Shown: piece after piece, positions 25,901 to 35,854 of the stretch | How the letters are laid out: each line of letters begins with the position of its first letter | Numbering within the stretch: the stretch's first letter is position 1 | The notes under the pieces: model-generated | Databases searched by the model: none | Told to the model about the DNA's origin: nothing | Seen by the model: the letters and a program-made list of their open reading frames with translations, nothing else | NCBI RefSeq assembly: GCF_000015165.1 | Contig: NC_009485.1 | Location: 3,677,501-3,741,500, forward strand | Source of the DNA: Bradyrhizobium sp. BTAi1 | GTDB taxonomy: Bacteria; Pseudomonadota; Alphaproteobacteria; Rhizobiales; Xanthobacteraceae | Direction: 5' to 3' | DNA: 64,000 bases | Made by a program: the position numbers and the translations under genes

Positions 25901-26581
25901 TTATGCATTGCCTGTCAATAACAGAAGCAGCTGCTTGAGAGAATCGGTCGTGGCGCGGAGCAGCCCTGACACAAGATCAAGATTAAGACCGAACTGGGAG
26001 CCCGCGAGCGGCAGCAGGATCAGAAAACCGATCAGAATCAGCATGCCATAGGGTTCCAGGCGGGCAAACGGGCGCGCCAGCACCGCTGGCAGCAGGCCGA
26101 CCGCCACCCGGCCGCCGTCGAGCGGCGGTATCGGCAGCATATTGAAAACCGCGAGCAGGATGTTGAACGAAAAGGCATTGAGCAGATTATGGGCAACCCA
26201 TTGCGCGCCAGCCGCCGGGACCAGTGGCAGCACGTGGAATGCCAGCGCCGCGGCCAGCGCCAGCGCGATATTGGTCGCCGGGCCGGCCAGCGCGACCATG
26301 ACCATGCCGGCGCGCAGCGGCTGAAGATTGCGGAAATTGACCGGGACCGGCTTGGCGTAGCCGAACAGGAAGGGGGAGCCGGAGAGCAACAGCATCCCTG
26401 GCAGCAGGATCGTCCCGAACGGATCGATGTGCTTCAGCGGGTTGAAGCTGACGCGACCGAGTCGCAATGCGGTCTCGTCGCCGAAGCGCCAGGCCACGAA
26501 GGCGTGGGCGGCCTCATGAAAGGTGATGGCGACGATGATCGGCAGGATCCAGACGGAGACGCCGTAAAGGGAGATGTTCAA
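25901..26581 (-). CDS. Site-2 protease family (M50) membrane metalloprotease
   Basis: A 226-residue polytopic protein. The zinc site HEAAH is in ITFHEAAHAFVAWRFGD, NPLKHIDPFGT follows, and the second ligand segment is FNMLPIPPLDGGR. This short SpoIVFB/Rv-type branch lacks a PDZ domain. Enzymes of the group cut transmembrane substrates inside the bilayer. At least four hydrophobic segments are visible. The start appears to be a TTG at 26581 (product MNISLYGVSVWILP), with no strong ribosome site, and I found no better start. The substrate is unknown. Confidence 0.88.
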   Translation of the reverse strand: MNISLYGVSVWILPIIVAITFHEAAHAFVAWRFGDETALRLGRVSFNPLKHIDPFGTILLPGMLLLSGSPFLFGYAKPVPVNFRNLQPLRAGMVMVALAGPATNIALALAAALAFHVLPLVPAAGAQWVAHNLLNAFSFNILLAVFNMLPIPPLDGGRVAVGLLPAVLARPFARLEPYGMLILIGFLILLPLAGSQFGLNLDLVSGLLRATTDSLKQLLLLLTGNA

Positions 26582-26635
26582 TGAGAGGGTTCCGGAGGGA
26601 CTTTTCCCTTAAATAGGGATTGCGGTTCCCCGATG

Positions 26636-27025
26636 CTACGCAGGATTCTCCGGAAATTGCGGCAGGCCGTCATTGAGCGAGACCCAGCCGATCTTGGCCG
26701 ATACCCAGATGTGCTCCGTGGGCGCGAAGACATTGGGATCGTCGAAGCAGGCCAGCGCGACCCCGACCACCGGGCGGGTGTTGCGCCAGGAGAACAGCCG
26801 AGTGCCGCAACGCGGGCAGAACATCCGGTCGAGCGCGTCGGAGGAGGGGAAGCGCGCGGCTTCACCCTGGATCGTCAGCGCATCGTGGGCAAACAGTGCG
26901 CGGGCGAAGAAGGGCGATCCCATCGCCTTCTGGCAGTTGCGGCAGTGGCAGACGCGCACATTGATCGGCTCGCCCTCGCAGGCAAAGCGCACCGCTCCGC
27001 AGAGGCAGCCGCCGTAATGGATCAT
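26636..27025 (-). CDS. GFA-family (Mss4-fold) zinc protein
   Basis: A 129-residue protein with the zinc-binding cysteines of the glutathione-dependent formaldehyde-activating family: GGCLCGAVRFAC, VCHCRNCQKAMGSPF and MFCPRCGTRLFSW. The fold is well established, but most members lack a proven reaction. WVSAKIGWVSLNDGLPQFPE at the end is the usual C-terminal signature. It lies 54 bases upstream of the M50 gene on the same strand. A second GFA gene is at 44754. Confidence 0.9.
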   Translation of the reverse strand: MIHYGGCLCGAVRFACEGEPINVRVCHCRNCQKAMGSPFFARALFAHDALTIQGEAARFPSSDALDRMFCPRCGTRLFSWRNTRPVVGVALACFDDPNVFAPTEHIWVSAKIGWVSLNDGLPQFPENPA

Positions 27026-27160
27026 CGTGAGAGCATCCTCTTACACCAGTCCCTGGACGACCGCGTCGCGCGAGGGCGGGGCGCCGGCCGCAGCGAACGA
27101 GCCTTCGGACCACGATCTTCGGAAAGCCGCCTCCCACGGATCCGGATCATGCCCGTGGCT

Positions 27161-27907
27161 CTAATACGTCGCCCGCCCGCCGGAAATGTCGAACACGGCG
27201 CCGGTCGAGAACGAGCACTCGTCCGAGGCGAGCCACGCCACCAGCGCCGCGAGCTCTTCGACCAGGACGAACCGGCCCTTCGGAATCTTGGACAGCATGA
27301 AATTGATGTGCGCTTCGGTCATCTGGTCGAAGATCGCCGTCTTCGCCGCGGCCGGCGTCACCGCGTTCACCGTGATGTTCTGCTGCGCCAGCTCCTTGCC
27401 GAGCGACTTGGTCAGCGCGATCAGTCCCGCTTTCGACGCCGAATAATGCGCGGCGTTCGGGTTGCCTTCCTTGCCGGCGATCGAGGCGATGTTGACGATG
27501 CGGCCATAGCCCTGCTTCAGCATGACCGGCACGATCGCCTTGGCGCAGATGAAGGGGCCGTCGAGATTGATGCGCAGCACCTTGCGCCATTCCTCGAGGT
27601 CAGTCTCCCATACCGTCTTGTTGACCCCGGCGATGCCGGCATTGTTGACCAGGATGTCGATGGTGCCGAACGCGGCCAGCGTGGCGTCGCGGGCCTTCTC
27701 CACCGCTGCTGGATCAGTGACGTCGACCTGCAGCGCCAGCACCTCGGGGCCGATCTCCTTCGCCGTCTTTTCGGCCAGCGCGATATCATGGTCCCAGATC
27801 GCGACCTTGGCGCCGGACGCCTTGAAGCGCTCGGTGATCGCGCGACCGAATCCTTGCGCGCCACCCGTGACCACGGCGCAGCGATGGGCGAGGTCGATGT
27901 GGTTCAT
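27161..27907 (-). CDS. SDR-family NAD(P)-dependent dehydrogenase (FabG-like)
   Basis: A 248-residue short-chain dehydrogenase. The cofactor motif is VVTGGAQGFGRAI (TGGxxGxG), NNAG is at ILVNNAGIAG, the catalytic Ser and Tyr-x-x-x-Lys are in IVNIASIAG and YSASKAGLIALTKSL. An Asp in IWDHD at the end of strand two suggests NAD rather than NADP. The end ISGGRATY is a slightly altered form of the usual DGG. It is the last gene of a minus-strand group with a second SDR and an aldonate dehydratase, so it probably oxidises a sugar, sugar acid or related intermediate. Confidence 0.88.
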   Translation of the reverse strand: MNHIDLAHRCAVVTGGAQGFGRAITERFKASGAKVAIWDHDIALAEKTAKEIGPEVLALQVDVTDPAAVEKARDATLAAFGTIDILVNNAGIAGVNKTVWETDLEEWRKVLRINLDGPFICAKAIVPVMLKQGYGRIVNIASIAGKEGNPNAAHYSASKAGLIALTKSLGKELAQQNITVNAVTPAAAKTAIFDQMTEAHINFMLSKIPKGRFVLVEELAALVAWLASDECSFSTGAVFDISGGRATY

Positions 27908-27927
27908 CGTTAGACTCCCGTTTTACT

Positions 27928-28028
27928 CCTCATGGTGAGGAGCGCGTGAGCGTGTCTCGAACCATAAGGCCCCGAGACATCCGGGCCTCATCCTTCGAGA
28001 CGCCGCTGCGCGGCTCCTCAGGATGAGG
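27928..28028. repeat. Palindromic intergenic repeat, CCTCATGGTGAGGAG family
   Basis: The element starts CCTCATGGTGAGGAGCGCG, continues with GTCTCGAACCAT and CCTCATCCTTCGAGACGC, and ends GCTCCTCAGGATGAGG. It has internal inverted repeats. This pattern is one of the common short dispersed elements of Bradyrhizobium-type genomes. It fills the gap between the two SDR genes. Confidence 0.7.
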
Positions 28029-28033
28029 AGAAG

Positions 28034-28768
28034 CTACAACGTCCAGCCGCCGTCGATCGTATGCGCCACGCCGGTCGTGAACGCGCTCTCGTCGCTGGCG
28101 AGATAGACAGCGAGATGCGCGATCTCCTCGGCGGTGCCGAGCCGGCCCATCGGCTGGCGCGAGATGAACATATCGAGCCCGTTCGGCCCGGCCGACGCGG
28201 CGCGACCGAGCATCGATGGCGTTTCGATCGTGCCCGGGCAGATGCAGTTGCAGCGGATCTTCTTGGCCACGAAATCCGCCGCGACCGAGCGCGTCAATGC
28301 CGCAACGGCGGCCTTGGTCGCGCCATAGACGTAGCGGTTCGGTGCCGCCTTGAACACACCGGCGGCGGAGGCGATGTTGACGATGGCGCCGCCGCCCTGG
28401 TCGAGCATCTTCGGCAGGAAGGCGCGGATGGTGCGATGCATCGACTTGACGTTCAGGTCGAAGGAGAAGTCCCAGTCATCGTCGGAGCAGTCGAGAATGG
28501 TGCCGTTGTGCACGAAGCCGGCGGCATTGAGCAGGATCTCGACCTTGCCGACCCGATCGGCCATCGCATTGACCGCCGCCGTGCTGCGAACGTCGAGCGT
28601 CGCCACCTCGGCGATGCCCTCGCTCTTCAGCGTCGCAAGACCCTTCTCGTCGATGTCGGTGGCGAACACGGTCGCGCCTTGCCGCGCGAAGGCGATCGCG
28701 CAGGCGCGACCGATGCCGGCAGCAGCGGCGGTGACGAAGGCGCGTTTGCCCTTGAGGCGGTCGGACAT
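28034..28768 (-). CDS. SDR-family dehydrogenase, DHRS6/2-keto-3-deoxy-sugar-acid dehydrogenase type
   Basis: A 244-residue short-chain dehydrogenase. The nucleotide motif is TAAAAGIGRACAIAFARQGA instead of TGxxxGIG, a feature of the DHRS6 branch, which includes 2-keto-3-deoxy-L-fuconate dehydrogenase and hydroxybutyrate dehydrogenase type 2. VFATDIDEKGL ends strand two with Asp, favouring NAD. NAAG, IVNIASAAG and YGATKAAVAALTRS supply the catalytic residues, and NCICPGTIETPSM is characteristic of the branch. Beside an aldonate dehydratase the best guess is oxidation of the 2-keto-3-deoxy acid it forms. Confidence 0.88.
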   Translation of the reverse strand: MSDRLKGKRAFVTAAAAGIGRACAIAFARQGATVFATDIDEKGLATLKSEGIAEVATLDVRSTAAVNAMADRVGKVEILLNAAGFVHNGTILDCSDDDWDFSFDLNVKSMHRTIRAFLPKMLDQGGGAIVNIASAAGVFKAAPNRYVYGATKAAVAALTRSVAADFVAKKIRCNCICPGTIETPSMLGRAASAGPNGLDMFISRQPMGRLGTAEEIAHLAVYLASDESAFTTGVAHTIDGGWTL

Positions 28769-28802
28769 GGGGTCTCCCTGAGATGGCTTGGTGTCTCGGC
28801 TT

Positions 28803-28880
28803 CATTGCGAGGAGCGAAGCGACGAAGCAATCCAGAGTCTTTTACGCAAGCCCTGGATTGCGTCGCTCCGCTCGCAATGA
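28803..28880. repeat. Palindromic repeat, CATTGCGAGGAGCGAAGC family, copy 1
   Basis: One of six copies in the window of an imperfect palindrome of about 80 bases with ends CATTGCGAG and CTCGCAATG, and inner arms CAATCCAG and CTGGATTG. This copy lies between the SDR gene and the dehydratase gene. Inner loop sequence differs between copies. Confidence 0.85.
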
Positions 28881-28891
28881 GTGTGGTTCGT

Positions 28892-30715
28892 TCAATGATT
28901 ATGCCGTGCCACGCCGACAGTGCCAGCGATATTCTGATACCGCGTGGCGAGCTCCATGCAGGCACCGGTGGCCTGCTGGCCCACAGTGTTGCGATAGAGC
29001 TCCTGCCATGGCGTCTGATTGGCGGGATACGGGAAGCCGCCCTTGGCCTTCAACTCGGCGTGGCGCTTCGCAACCTCCTCGTCGGAGATCAGGATGTTGG
29101 CCGAGCCCTTGTTGAGGTCGATGCGCACCTTGTCGCCGGTCCTGAGGATGGCGAGCCCGCCATCGGCGGCTGCTTCCGGCGAGGCGTTGAGGATCGAGGG
29201 CGAGCCCGAGGTGCCGGACTGCCGGCCGTCGCCGATGCAGGGCAGGGACAGGATCCCGCGTTTGATCAGCGCGGCCGGTGGCTGCATGTTCACCACCTCG
29301 GCGCCGCCGGGATAGCCGATCGGGCCGGCGCCGCGGATGAACAGAACGCAGTGCTCGTCGATGGCGAGCGCGGGATCGTCGATGCGGTCGTGGTAGTCCT
29401 CCGGCCCCTCGAACACGATGGCGCGGCCTTCGAAGGCATTCGGGTCCTTCGGGTTGCTGAGATAGCGGTCGCGGAATTCCTTGGAGATCACGCTGGTCTT
29501 CATGATCGCGGAATCGAACAGATTGCCGCGCAGCACCAGGAAGCCGGCGTCCTTCACCAGCGGCTTGTCGTAGGACCAGATCACGTCATTGTCCGGCTTC
29601 GGCGCCGCGCGGCAATTGTCGCCCATGCTGCGGCCGTTGACGGTGATGACGTCCTCATGGATGCGCTTGTGCCGCATCAACTCGCCGATCACGGCCGGCA
29701 CGCCGCCGGCGCGGTGGAATTCCTCGCCGAGATAGAAGCCTGCCGGCTGCATGTTGACCAGCAGCGGCACGTCGTGGCCGACCTTCTGCCAGTCGTCGAT
29801 ATCGAGCTCGACGCCGACATGGCGCGCCAGCGCGTTGATGTGGATCGGCGCATTGGTCGAGCCACCGATCGCGGAGTTCGCCACGATGCAGTTCTCGAAC
29901 GCCTTGCGGGTGAGGATGTCCGACGGCTTCAGATCTTCCCAGACCATGTCGACGATGCGCTTGCCCGTCTCATAGGCGATCTGGCCGCGCTCGCGATACG
30001 GCGCGGGGATCGCGGCGCAGCCGGGCAGGGACATGCCGAGCGCCTCGGCGAGCGCGTTCATGGTCGAGGCGGTGCCCATGGTGTTGCAGTGGCCGACCGA
30101 CGGCGCCGACGACGCCACGATCTGCATGAACTCCTCATAGTCGATCTCGCCGGCGGCGAGCCGCTCGCGCGATTTCCAGACCACGGTGCCGGAGCCGGTG
30201 CGCTGGCCCTCGTGCCAGCCATTCAGCATCGGCCCGCCCGACAGCACGATCGCGGGGATGTTCACGGTCGCCGCCGCCATCAGGCAGGCGGGCGTCGTCT
30301 TGTCGCAGCCGGTGGTCAGCACCACGCCATCGAGCGGATAGCCGAACAGGATTTCCACAAGTCCGAGATAAGCGAGGTTGCGGTCGAGTGCCGCGGTCGG
30401 CCGCTTGCCGGTCTCCTGGATCGGGTGTGTCGGAAACTCCATCGCGATGCCGCCGGCTTCGCGGATGCCTTCGCGCACGCGATGCGCCAATTCGATGTGG
30501 TGGCGGTTGCAGGGCGACAGGTCGTTGCCCGTCTGGGCAATGCCGATGATCGGCTTGCCCGATTGCAGCTCGGCACGGGTCAAGCCGAAATTGAGATAGC
30601 GCTCGAGATACAGCGCCGTCATGCCCGGATTGTGCGGATCGTTGAACCAGGCCTGCGAGCGCAGCTTGCGGCCCTTGTCAGCGCCGTTGCCGGCATGTCC
30701 GTTGGATTTTGTCAT
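28892..30715 (-). CDS. IlvD/Edd-family dehydratase, probably an aldonate (pentonate) dehydratase
   Basis: A 607-residue iron-sulfur dehydratase that removes water from a sugar acid to give a 2-keto-3-deoxy acid. Cluster cysteines are visible in [36 protein letters not shown] and [20 protein letters not shown]. The segment [20 protein letters not shown] matches L-arabinonate/D-xylonate dehydratases better than dihydroxyacid dehydratase. [20 protein letters not shown] is the C-terminal swivelling domain signature. The ATG at 30715 follows GGGAGG. It is first in a minus-strand group with two SDRs and lies beside a LacI regulator and a sugar ABC importer. Confidence 0.9.
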   Translation of the reverse strand: MTKSNGHAGNGADKGRKLRSQAWFNDPHNPGMTALYLERYLNFGLTRAELQSGKPIIGIAQTGNDLSPCNRHHIELAHRVREGIREAGGIAMEFPTHPIQETGKRPTAALDRNLAYLGLVEILFGYPLDGVVLTTGCDKTTPACLMAAATVNIPAIVLSGGPMLNGWHEGQRTGSGTVVWKSRERLAAGEIDYEEFMQIVASSAPSVGHCNTMGTASTMNALAEALGMSLPGCAAIPAPYRERGQIAYETGKRIVDMVWEDLKPSDILTRKAFENCIVANSAIGGSTNAPIHINALARHVGVELDIDDWQKVGHDVPLLVNMQPAGFYLGEEFHRAGGVPAVIGELMRHKRIHEDVITVNGRSMGDNCRAAPKPDNDVIWSYDKPLVKDAGFLVLRGNLFDSAIMKTSVISKEFRDRYLSNPKDPNAFEGRAIVFEGPEDYHDRIDDPALAIDEHCVLFIRGAGPIGYPGGAEVVNMQPPAALIKRGILSLPCIGDGRQSGTSGSPSILNASPEAAADGGLAILRTGDKVRIDLNKGSANILISDEEVAKRHAELKAKGGFPYPANQTPWQELYRNTVGQQATGACMELATRYQNIAGTVGVARHNH

Positions 30716-30894
30716 TCGTTTCCTCCCGCAGTGCAACGTGGCGACGCCGGCTTGGCTCATGTGCGCCCCGTCGCATGGATGGTGCTCAGCGCGCGCCCCG
30801 GTCAGGGTGCAATCGGCCGGTGTCGAGATCGCCTACGTCTTTCGTTCAAGTCGTTGTCGCTCGTCGTGGTTCTAGTTCAGCCTTTTTGGTTGCG

Positions 30895-31965
30895 CTACCA
30901 TTTTGTTCCTGAGACGCGATCTGCCGCCGGTGCGACGGCGTGGCGCTGCTGCGAGCTCTGCCGCTCCATGACCTGGAAGCCGAGATCGACGACGCGCTCG
31001 GTGACCGGGCGGCCCTCGATCTCGTCCATGATCATGGTCGCGGCCCGCAGACCCATCTCGTAGCGATTGGTCCTCACGCTGGTCAGCGACGGAACCGCCG
31101 AGGCCATGAACTCCATGTCGTTGAAGCCGACGATGGCGATCTGCTCGGGCACCGCGATGTGCCGGCGCTGGCATTCGAAAAGGACGCCGAGCGCAAGATC
31201 GTCATTAGCGCAGAACACGGCATCCACGTCCGGTGCCCTCAGCATGAGATCCGAGAACAGGCTGCCGCCCATGGTCGTCGAGGTCGGCACCGCCGTTGTG
31301 ACGATCAGTCGCGGATCGAACAGGCCAGCGATCTTCATCGCGTTCTGATAGCCCTGCAGGCGGCGCTGCACCCTTGGGTCCATGCGTGCGCCGAGAAAGC
31401 CGATGCGGCGGCAGCCCTGGGCGAGAAGGTGGGAAATCGCGGCGAAACAGGCGTCCACATGGGAGAAACCGATCATCATGTCGATCGGATCGGGGCCGAG
31501 CTCCATGATCTGCACCACCGGGCAGTCGGCCGCCTGCACGATGGCGCGGCCTTCGGCCGTCTGGTCGACGCCAGTGACGATCATGCCCGCCGGCTTCTGC
31601 ATCAGGAACAGCCGCAGCAGGCGCTCCTCCTGCAGCACGCTGTAACGGGTGTTGGCCAGCTGGATGCTGTAGCGGCTGCCTTCGAAGGCGTCGTAGATGC
31701 CGCGCAGCACGTCGGAGAACACGTTGTTGGTGAGCGACGGTATCAGCACGCCGATCACTTCGGTGCGCTGCGACGCGAGCGCGCGCGCGGCGAGGTTGGG
31801 AACGTAGCCGAGATCCTTGGCGGCGCTCTCGATGCGCAATCGGCGTCCGGGCGAGACGGTGTCGGGATTACGGAAGAAGCGCGACACCGTGATCGGGCTG
31901 ACGCCCGCCAGTGCCGCAACCTCGGTCAGCCGGACTTTGCCCGGCTTGATATGTTTCCGTCCCAT
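30895..31965 (-). CDS. LacI-family transcriptional regulator
   Basis: A 356-residue sugar-responsive regulator. The N-terminal helix-turn-helix is VRLTEVAALAGVSPITVSRF followed by FRNPDTVSPGRRLRIESAAK and the hinge LGYVPNLAARALASQRT. The rest is a periplasmic-binding-protein fold (VIGVLIPSLTNNVFSDVLRG). It is divergent from the ABC importer genes; a strong palindrome at 32007-32020 lies in the gap, so it should control the importer and perhaps the dehydratase group downstream of it. The effector is not evident, probably a sugar or sugar acid. Confidence 0.92.
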   Translation of the reverse strand: MGRKHIKPGKVRLTEVAALAGVSPITVSRFFRNPDTVSPGRRLRIESAAKDLGYVPNLAARALASQRTEVIGVLIPSLTNNVFSDVLRGIYDAFEGSRYSIQLANTRYSVLQEERLLRLFLMQKPAGMIVTGVDQTAEGRAIVQAADCPVVQIMELGPDPIDMMIGFSHVDACFAAISHLLAQGCRRIGFLGARMDPRVQRRLQGYQNAMKIAGLFDPRLIVTTAVPTSTTMGGSLFSDLMLRAPDVDAVFCANDDLALGVLFECQRRHIAVPEQIAIVGFNDMEFMASAVPSLTSVRTNRYEMGLRAATMIMDEIEGRPVTERVVDLGFQVMERQSSQQRHAVAPAADRVSGTKW

Positions 31966-32006
31966 CCGTCGCTCATAGCATAGGCGGTCTGGTACACAAG
32001 CGATAT

Positions 32007-32020
32007 TGACAGCGCTATCA
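32007..32020. promoter_or_regulatory. LacI-type operator
   Basis: TGACAGCGCTATCA is a 14-base palindrome with the central CG typical of LacI/GalR sites and one unmatched pair (TGAy-AGCGCT-rTCA). It lies 41 bases upstream of the lacI-type start and about 190 bases upstream of the ATPase start. Confidence 0.65.
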
Positions 32021-32212
32021 CGTGGTTGCTAAGCGAAGCATTGCGAAAGAGAATTAAACTGCGGACAATGCGTGCTGAGCTGTCGTCCCGTCACACAGCT
32101 TGAACGATCAAAAGACTACATAACGATAAGCGGTCAGATCAATCGGCCGCAAGCAACGGTCAGAATGCCGCCGATCTGCAGCCAATGCAGTCGGTCTATG
32201 AGGAGGAAATTG

Positions 32213-33274
<1,062 letters not shown>

Positions 33275-33370
33275 TCCGGCCGCGCGAGGCCGAACCAACG
33301 AACGAATAAAAAGAACAAGAAACTGCCAACAAACAAAACAAGCAAAATATTCAACGGGAGAAAACTTCAG

Positions 33371-34693
33371 ATGACTTATTTCCCTACGGATCGACGGTCT
33401 CTGCTCAAGGGTGGCGCGACCTTGCTGGCGGCCGCGGCGACGATGTCGGCCGAGGATCTGCTCGGCTACGCCAAGGCCTGGGCGCAGACCTCGCCCTGGA
33501 AGCCGGAGCCGGGCGCAAAGGTCAACATGATGCGCTGGAAGCGCTTCGTCGAGGCCGAGGACGTGGCCTTCATGAAGATCGTCGACGCCTTCCAGAAGGC
33601 CAACAACGTCACCATCAACATCTCCAACGAATCCTATGACGATGTCCAGCCCAAGGCCTCGGTCGCGGCCAATACAGGGCAGGGGCTCGACATGGTGTGG
33701 GGCCTCTACACGCTGCCCTTCCTGTTCTCCAACAAATGCGTCGACATGACCGACGTCGCCGACTACCTCGGCAAGAAGTGCGGCGGCTGGACCGACTCCG
33801 GCAAGGCCTATGGCATGCTCGACGGCAAGTGGATCGGCATCCCGGTGGCGGCCACCGGCGGCCTGATCAACTATCGCATCTCGGCGGCCGAGAAGGCCGG
33901 CTTCAAGCAGTTCCCGAAGGACCTTGCCGGCATGGCCGAGTTCTTCAAGGCCATGAACAAGAACGGCACGCCAGGCGGCATGGCGCTCGGCCACGCCTCG
34001 GGTGACGCCAATGGCTGGGTGCACTGGGCGCTGTGGGCGCATGGCGGCAATCTCATCGACAAGGACAACAAGGTCGTCATCAACTCGCCGGAGACCGCCA
34101 AGGCGCTCGAATACGTCAAGGGCCTGTACGACAATTTCGTGCCGGGCACCGCGTCGTGGAACGACTCGTCCAACAACAAGGCGTTCCTGGCCGGCCAGCT
34201 CTACGCGACCGTCAACGGCATCTCGATTTACGTGACCGCCAAGAAGGAGGCGCCGCAGATCGCCGAGGACATGAACCACGCGCATCTGCCGCCCGGCATC
34301 GACGGCAAGACCCGCGAGATGCATCTGGGCTTCCCGATCCTGGTGTTCAACTTCTCCAAGTACCCGCAGACCTGCAAGGCGTTCACCGCCTTCATGCTGG
34401 AGCCGGAGCAGTTCAACCCGTGGATCGAGGCGGCGCAGGGCTATCTGTCGCACTTCCTCAAAGGCTACGACGCCAATCCGATCTGGACGGCCGATCCGAA
34501 AAACACGCCGTACCGCGACGTTGCGGCAACCGCCACCACGCCGGCCGGACTCGGCAAGCTCGGCGAAGCGGCCGCGGCTGCGATCGCCGATTTCGTGCTG
34601 GTCGACATGTTCGCGAACTACTGCACCGGCCGCGAGGACGTGAAGACGGCGATGGCCAGCGCCGAGCGCTCGGCCAAGCGCATCTTCCGCTAG
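33371..34693 (+). CDS. ABC sugar importer substrate-binding protein (Tat-exported)
   Basis: A 440-residue periplasmic binding protein of the CUT1 family. The N-terminus has a twin-arginine signal, TDRRSLLKGGATLLAAAATM, with probable cleavage after AWA before QTSPWKPE. The two-lobed fold is seen in NVTINISNESYDDVQPKASV and GLDMVWGLYTLPFLF. Export in folded form is unusual for sugar-binding proteins in enterobacteria but frequent in rhizobia. The gene is 96 bases after the ATPase gene behind an A-rich leader with GGGAG. The ligand cannot be told from sequence; neighbours suggest a sugar or sugar acid. Confidence 0.9.
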   Translation: MTYFPTDRRSLLKGGATLLAAAATMSAEDLLGYAKAWAQTSPWKPEPGAKVNMMRWKRFVEAEDVAFMKIVDAFQKANNVTINISNESYDDVQPKASVAANTGQGLDMVWGLYTLPFLFSNKCVDMTDVADYLGKKCGGWTDSGKAYGMLDGKWIGIPVAATGGLINYRISAAEKAGFKQFPKDLAGMAEFFKAMNKNGTPGGMALGHASGDANGWVHWALWAHGGNLIDKDNKVVINSPETAKALEYVKGLYDNFVPGTASWNDSSNNKAFLAGQLYATVNGISIYVTAKKEAPQIAEDMNHAHLPPGIDGKTREMHLGFPILVFNFSKYPQTCKAFTAFMLEPEQFNPWIEAAQGYLSHFLKGYDANPIWTADPKNTPYRDVAATATTPAGLGKLGEAAAAAIADFVLVDMFANYCTGREDVKTAMASAERSAKRIFR

Positions 34694-34743
34694 GGCGGGA
34701 CTCGACCGTGTAGGGTGGGCAAAGGCGCTAGCGCCATGCTCAC

Positions 34744-34825
34744 CGTCATTGCGAGCGAAGCGAAGCAATCCAGGGCCGCGCATACGACTCTGGATTGCTT
34801 CGTCGCTTCGCTCCTCGCAATGACG
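34744..34825. repeat. Palindromic repeat, CGTCATTGCGAG family, copy 2
   Basis: Same family as copy 1: ends CGTCATTGCGAGCG and CTCGCAATGACG, inner CAATCCAG and CTGGATTG. It sits within the importer operon between the binding protein gene and the first permease gene. Confidence 0.88.
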
Positions 34826-34900
34826 GAGTCGCTCAATCGGTCCCGAACGCCGCCGGGCATGCGTCATCCATGCGCCAGTTCGAAGGGAGCTGCTGGATAA

Positions 34901-35854
34901 ATGAGTACCATTCAGACCTCGTTGCCTCAGGCTGCGGCCATCGGCGAGCCCTCGGCGTGGGTGCGGCTCAAGACCAACCGCAACGTCATCGCGCTGTGGT
35001 TCATGCTGCCGGCGGCGGCGTTCCTGATCCTGTTCCTGGCCTATCCGCTGGGCTTGGGCGTCTGGATGAGCTTCACCGACGAGAAGATCGGCCGCAGCGG
35101 CGTTTTCGTCGGCATCGAGAACTACGAATGGCTGTGGGACGACTCGATCTTCTGGCTGTCGGTATTCAACACGCTGCTCTACACGATCGTGGCTTCGGCC
35201 ATCAAATTTGCTATCGGACTTTACCTCGCGCTGCTGTTGAACCGGCACATGCCGTTCAAGGCGATGATCCGCGCGATCGTGCTGATCCCCTTCATCGTGC
35301 CCACCGTGCTGTCGGCGATCGCGTTCTGGTGGATCTATGACGCGCAGTTCTCGATCATCTCCTGGTCGCTGATCAAGCTCGGCATCATCACCCAGAACAT
35401 CAACTTCCTCGGCGATACTTCCTGGGCGCGCGCGAGCGTTATCATCGCCAACATCTGGCGCGGCGTGCCGTTCGTCGCGATCACTCTGCTGGCCGGCCTG
35501 CAGACCGTGTCGCCCTCGCTCTATGAGGCCGCAACGCTCGACGGCGCCACCAGCTGGCAGCGTTTCCGCTACATCACCTATCCGCTGCTGACGCCGATCA
35601 TCGCCGTCGTCATGACCTTCTCGGTGTTGTTCACCTTCACCGACTTCCAGTTGATCTGGGCGCTGACCCGCGGCGGCCCGGTCAATGCCACCCATCTGAT
35701 GGCGACGCTCAGCTATCAGCGCGGCATCATCTCCGGCCGGCTCGGCGAGGGGGCGGCAATCGCCACCGCCATGATCCCGTTCCTGATGGCGGCCATCGCG
35801 ATTTCCTGGTTCGGCATGCAACGGCGCAAATGGCAGCAAGGATCCGACCAATGA
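34901..35854 (+). CDS. ABC sugar importer permease (MalF/UgpA type)
   Basis: A 317-residue inner-membrane subunit with six hydrophobic segments (for example VIALWFMLPAAAFLILFLAY) and the EAA loop contacting the ATPase: SPSLYEAATLDGATSWQRFR. It carries the short N-terminal cytoplasmic tail usual for rhizobial CUT1 permeases rather than the long one of MalF. The ATG at 34901 follows GGAG after a 207-base gap that holds a palindromic repeat. It overlaps the second permease gene by four bases. Confidence 0.92.
   Translation: MSTIQTSLPQAAAIGEPSAWVRLKTNRNVIALWFMLPAAAFLILFLAYPLGLGVWMSFTDEKIGRSGVFVGIENYEWLWDDSIFWLSVFNTLLYTIVASAIKFAIGLYLALLLNRHMPFKAMIRAIVLIPFIVPTVLSAIAFWWIYDAQFSIISWSLIKLGIITQNINFLGDTSWARASVIIANIWRGVPFVAITLLAGLQTVSPSLYEAATLDGATSWQRFRYITYPLLTPIIAVVMTFSVLFTFTDFQLIWALTRGGPVNATHLMATLSYQRGIISGRLGEGAAIATAMIPFLMAAIAISWFGMQRRKWQQGSDQ

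Noticed and set aside
28061-31063. A 1000-codon plus-strand open frame opposite the SDR and dehydratase genes
   Set aside because: Antisense shadow of two genes with clear family motifs; no ribosome site and no domain.
34744-34825. Possible insertion sequence or small noncoding RNA gene at the palindromic repeats
   Set aside because: No transposase, target duplication or promoter seen; the elements are short dispersed palindromes.
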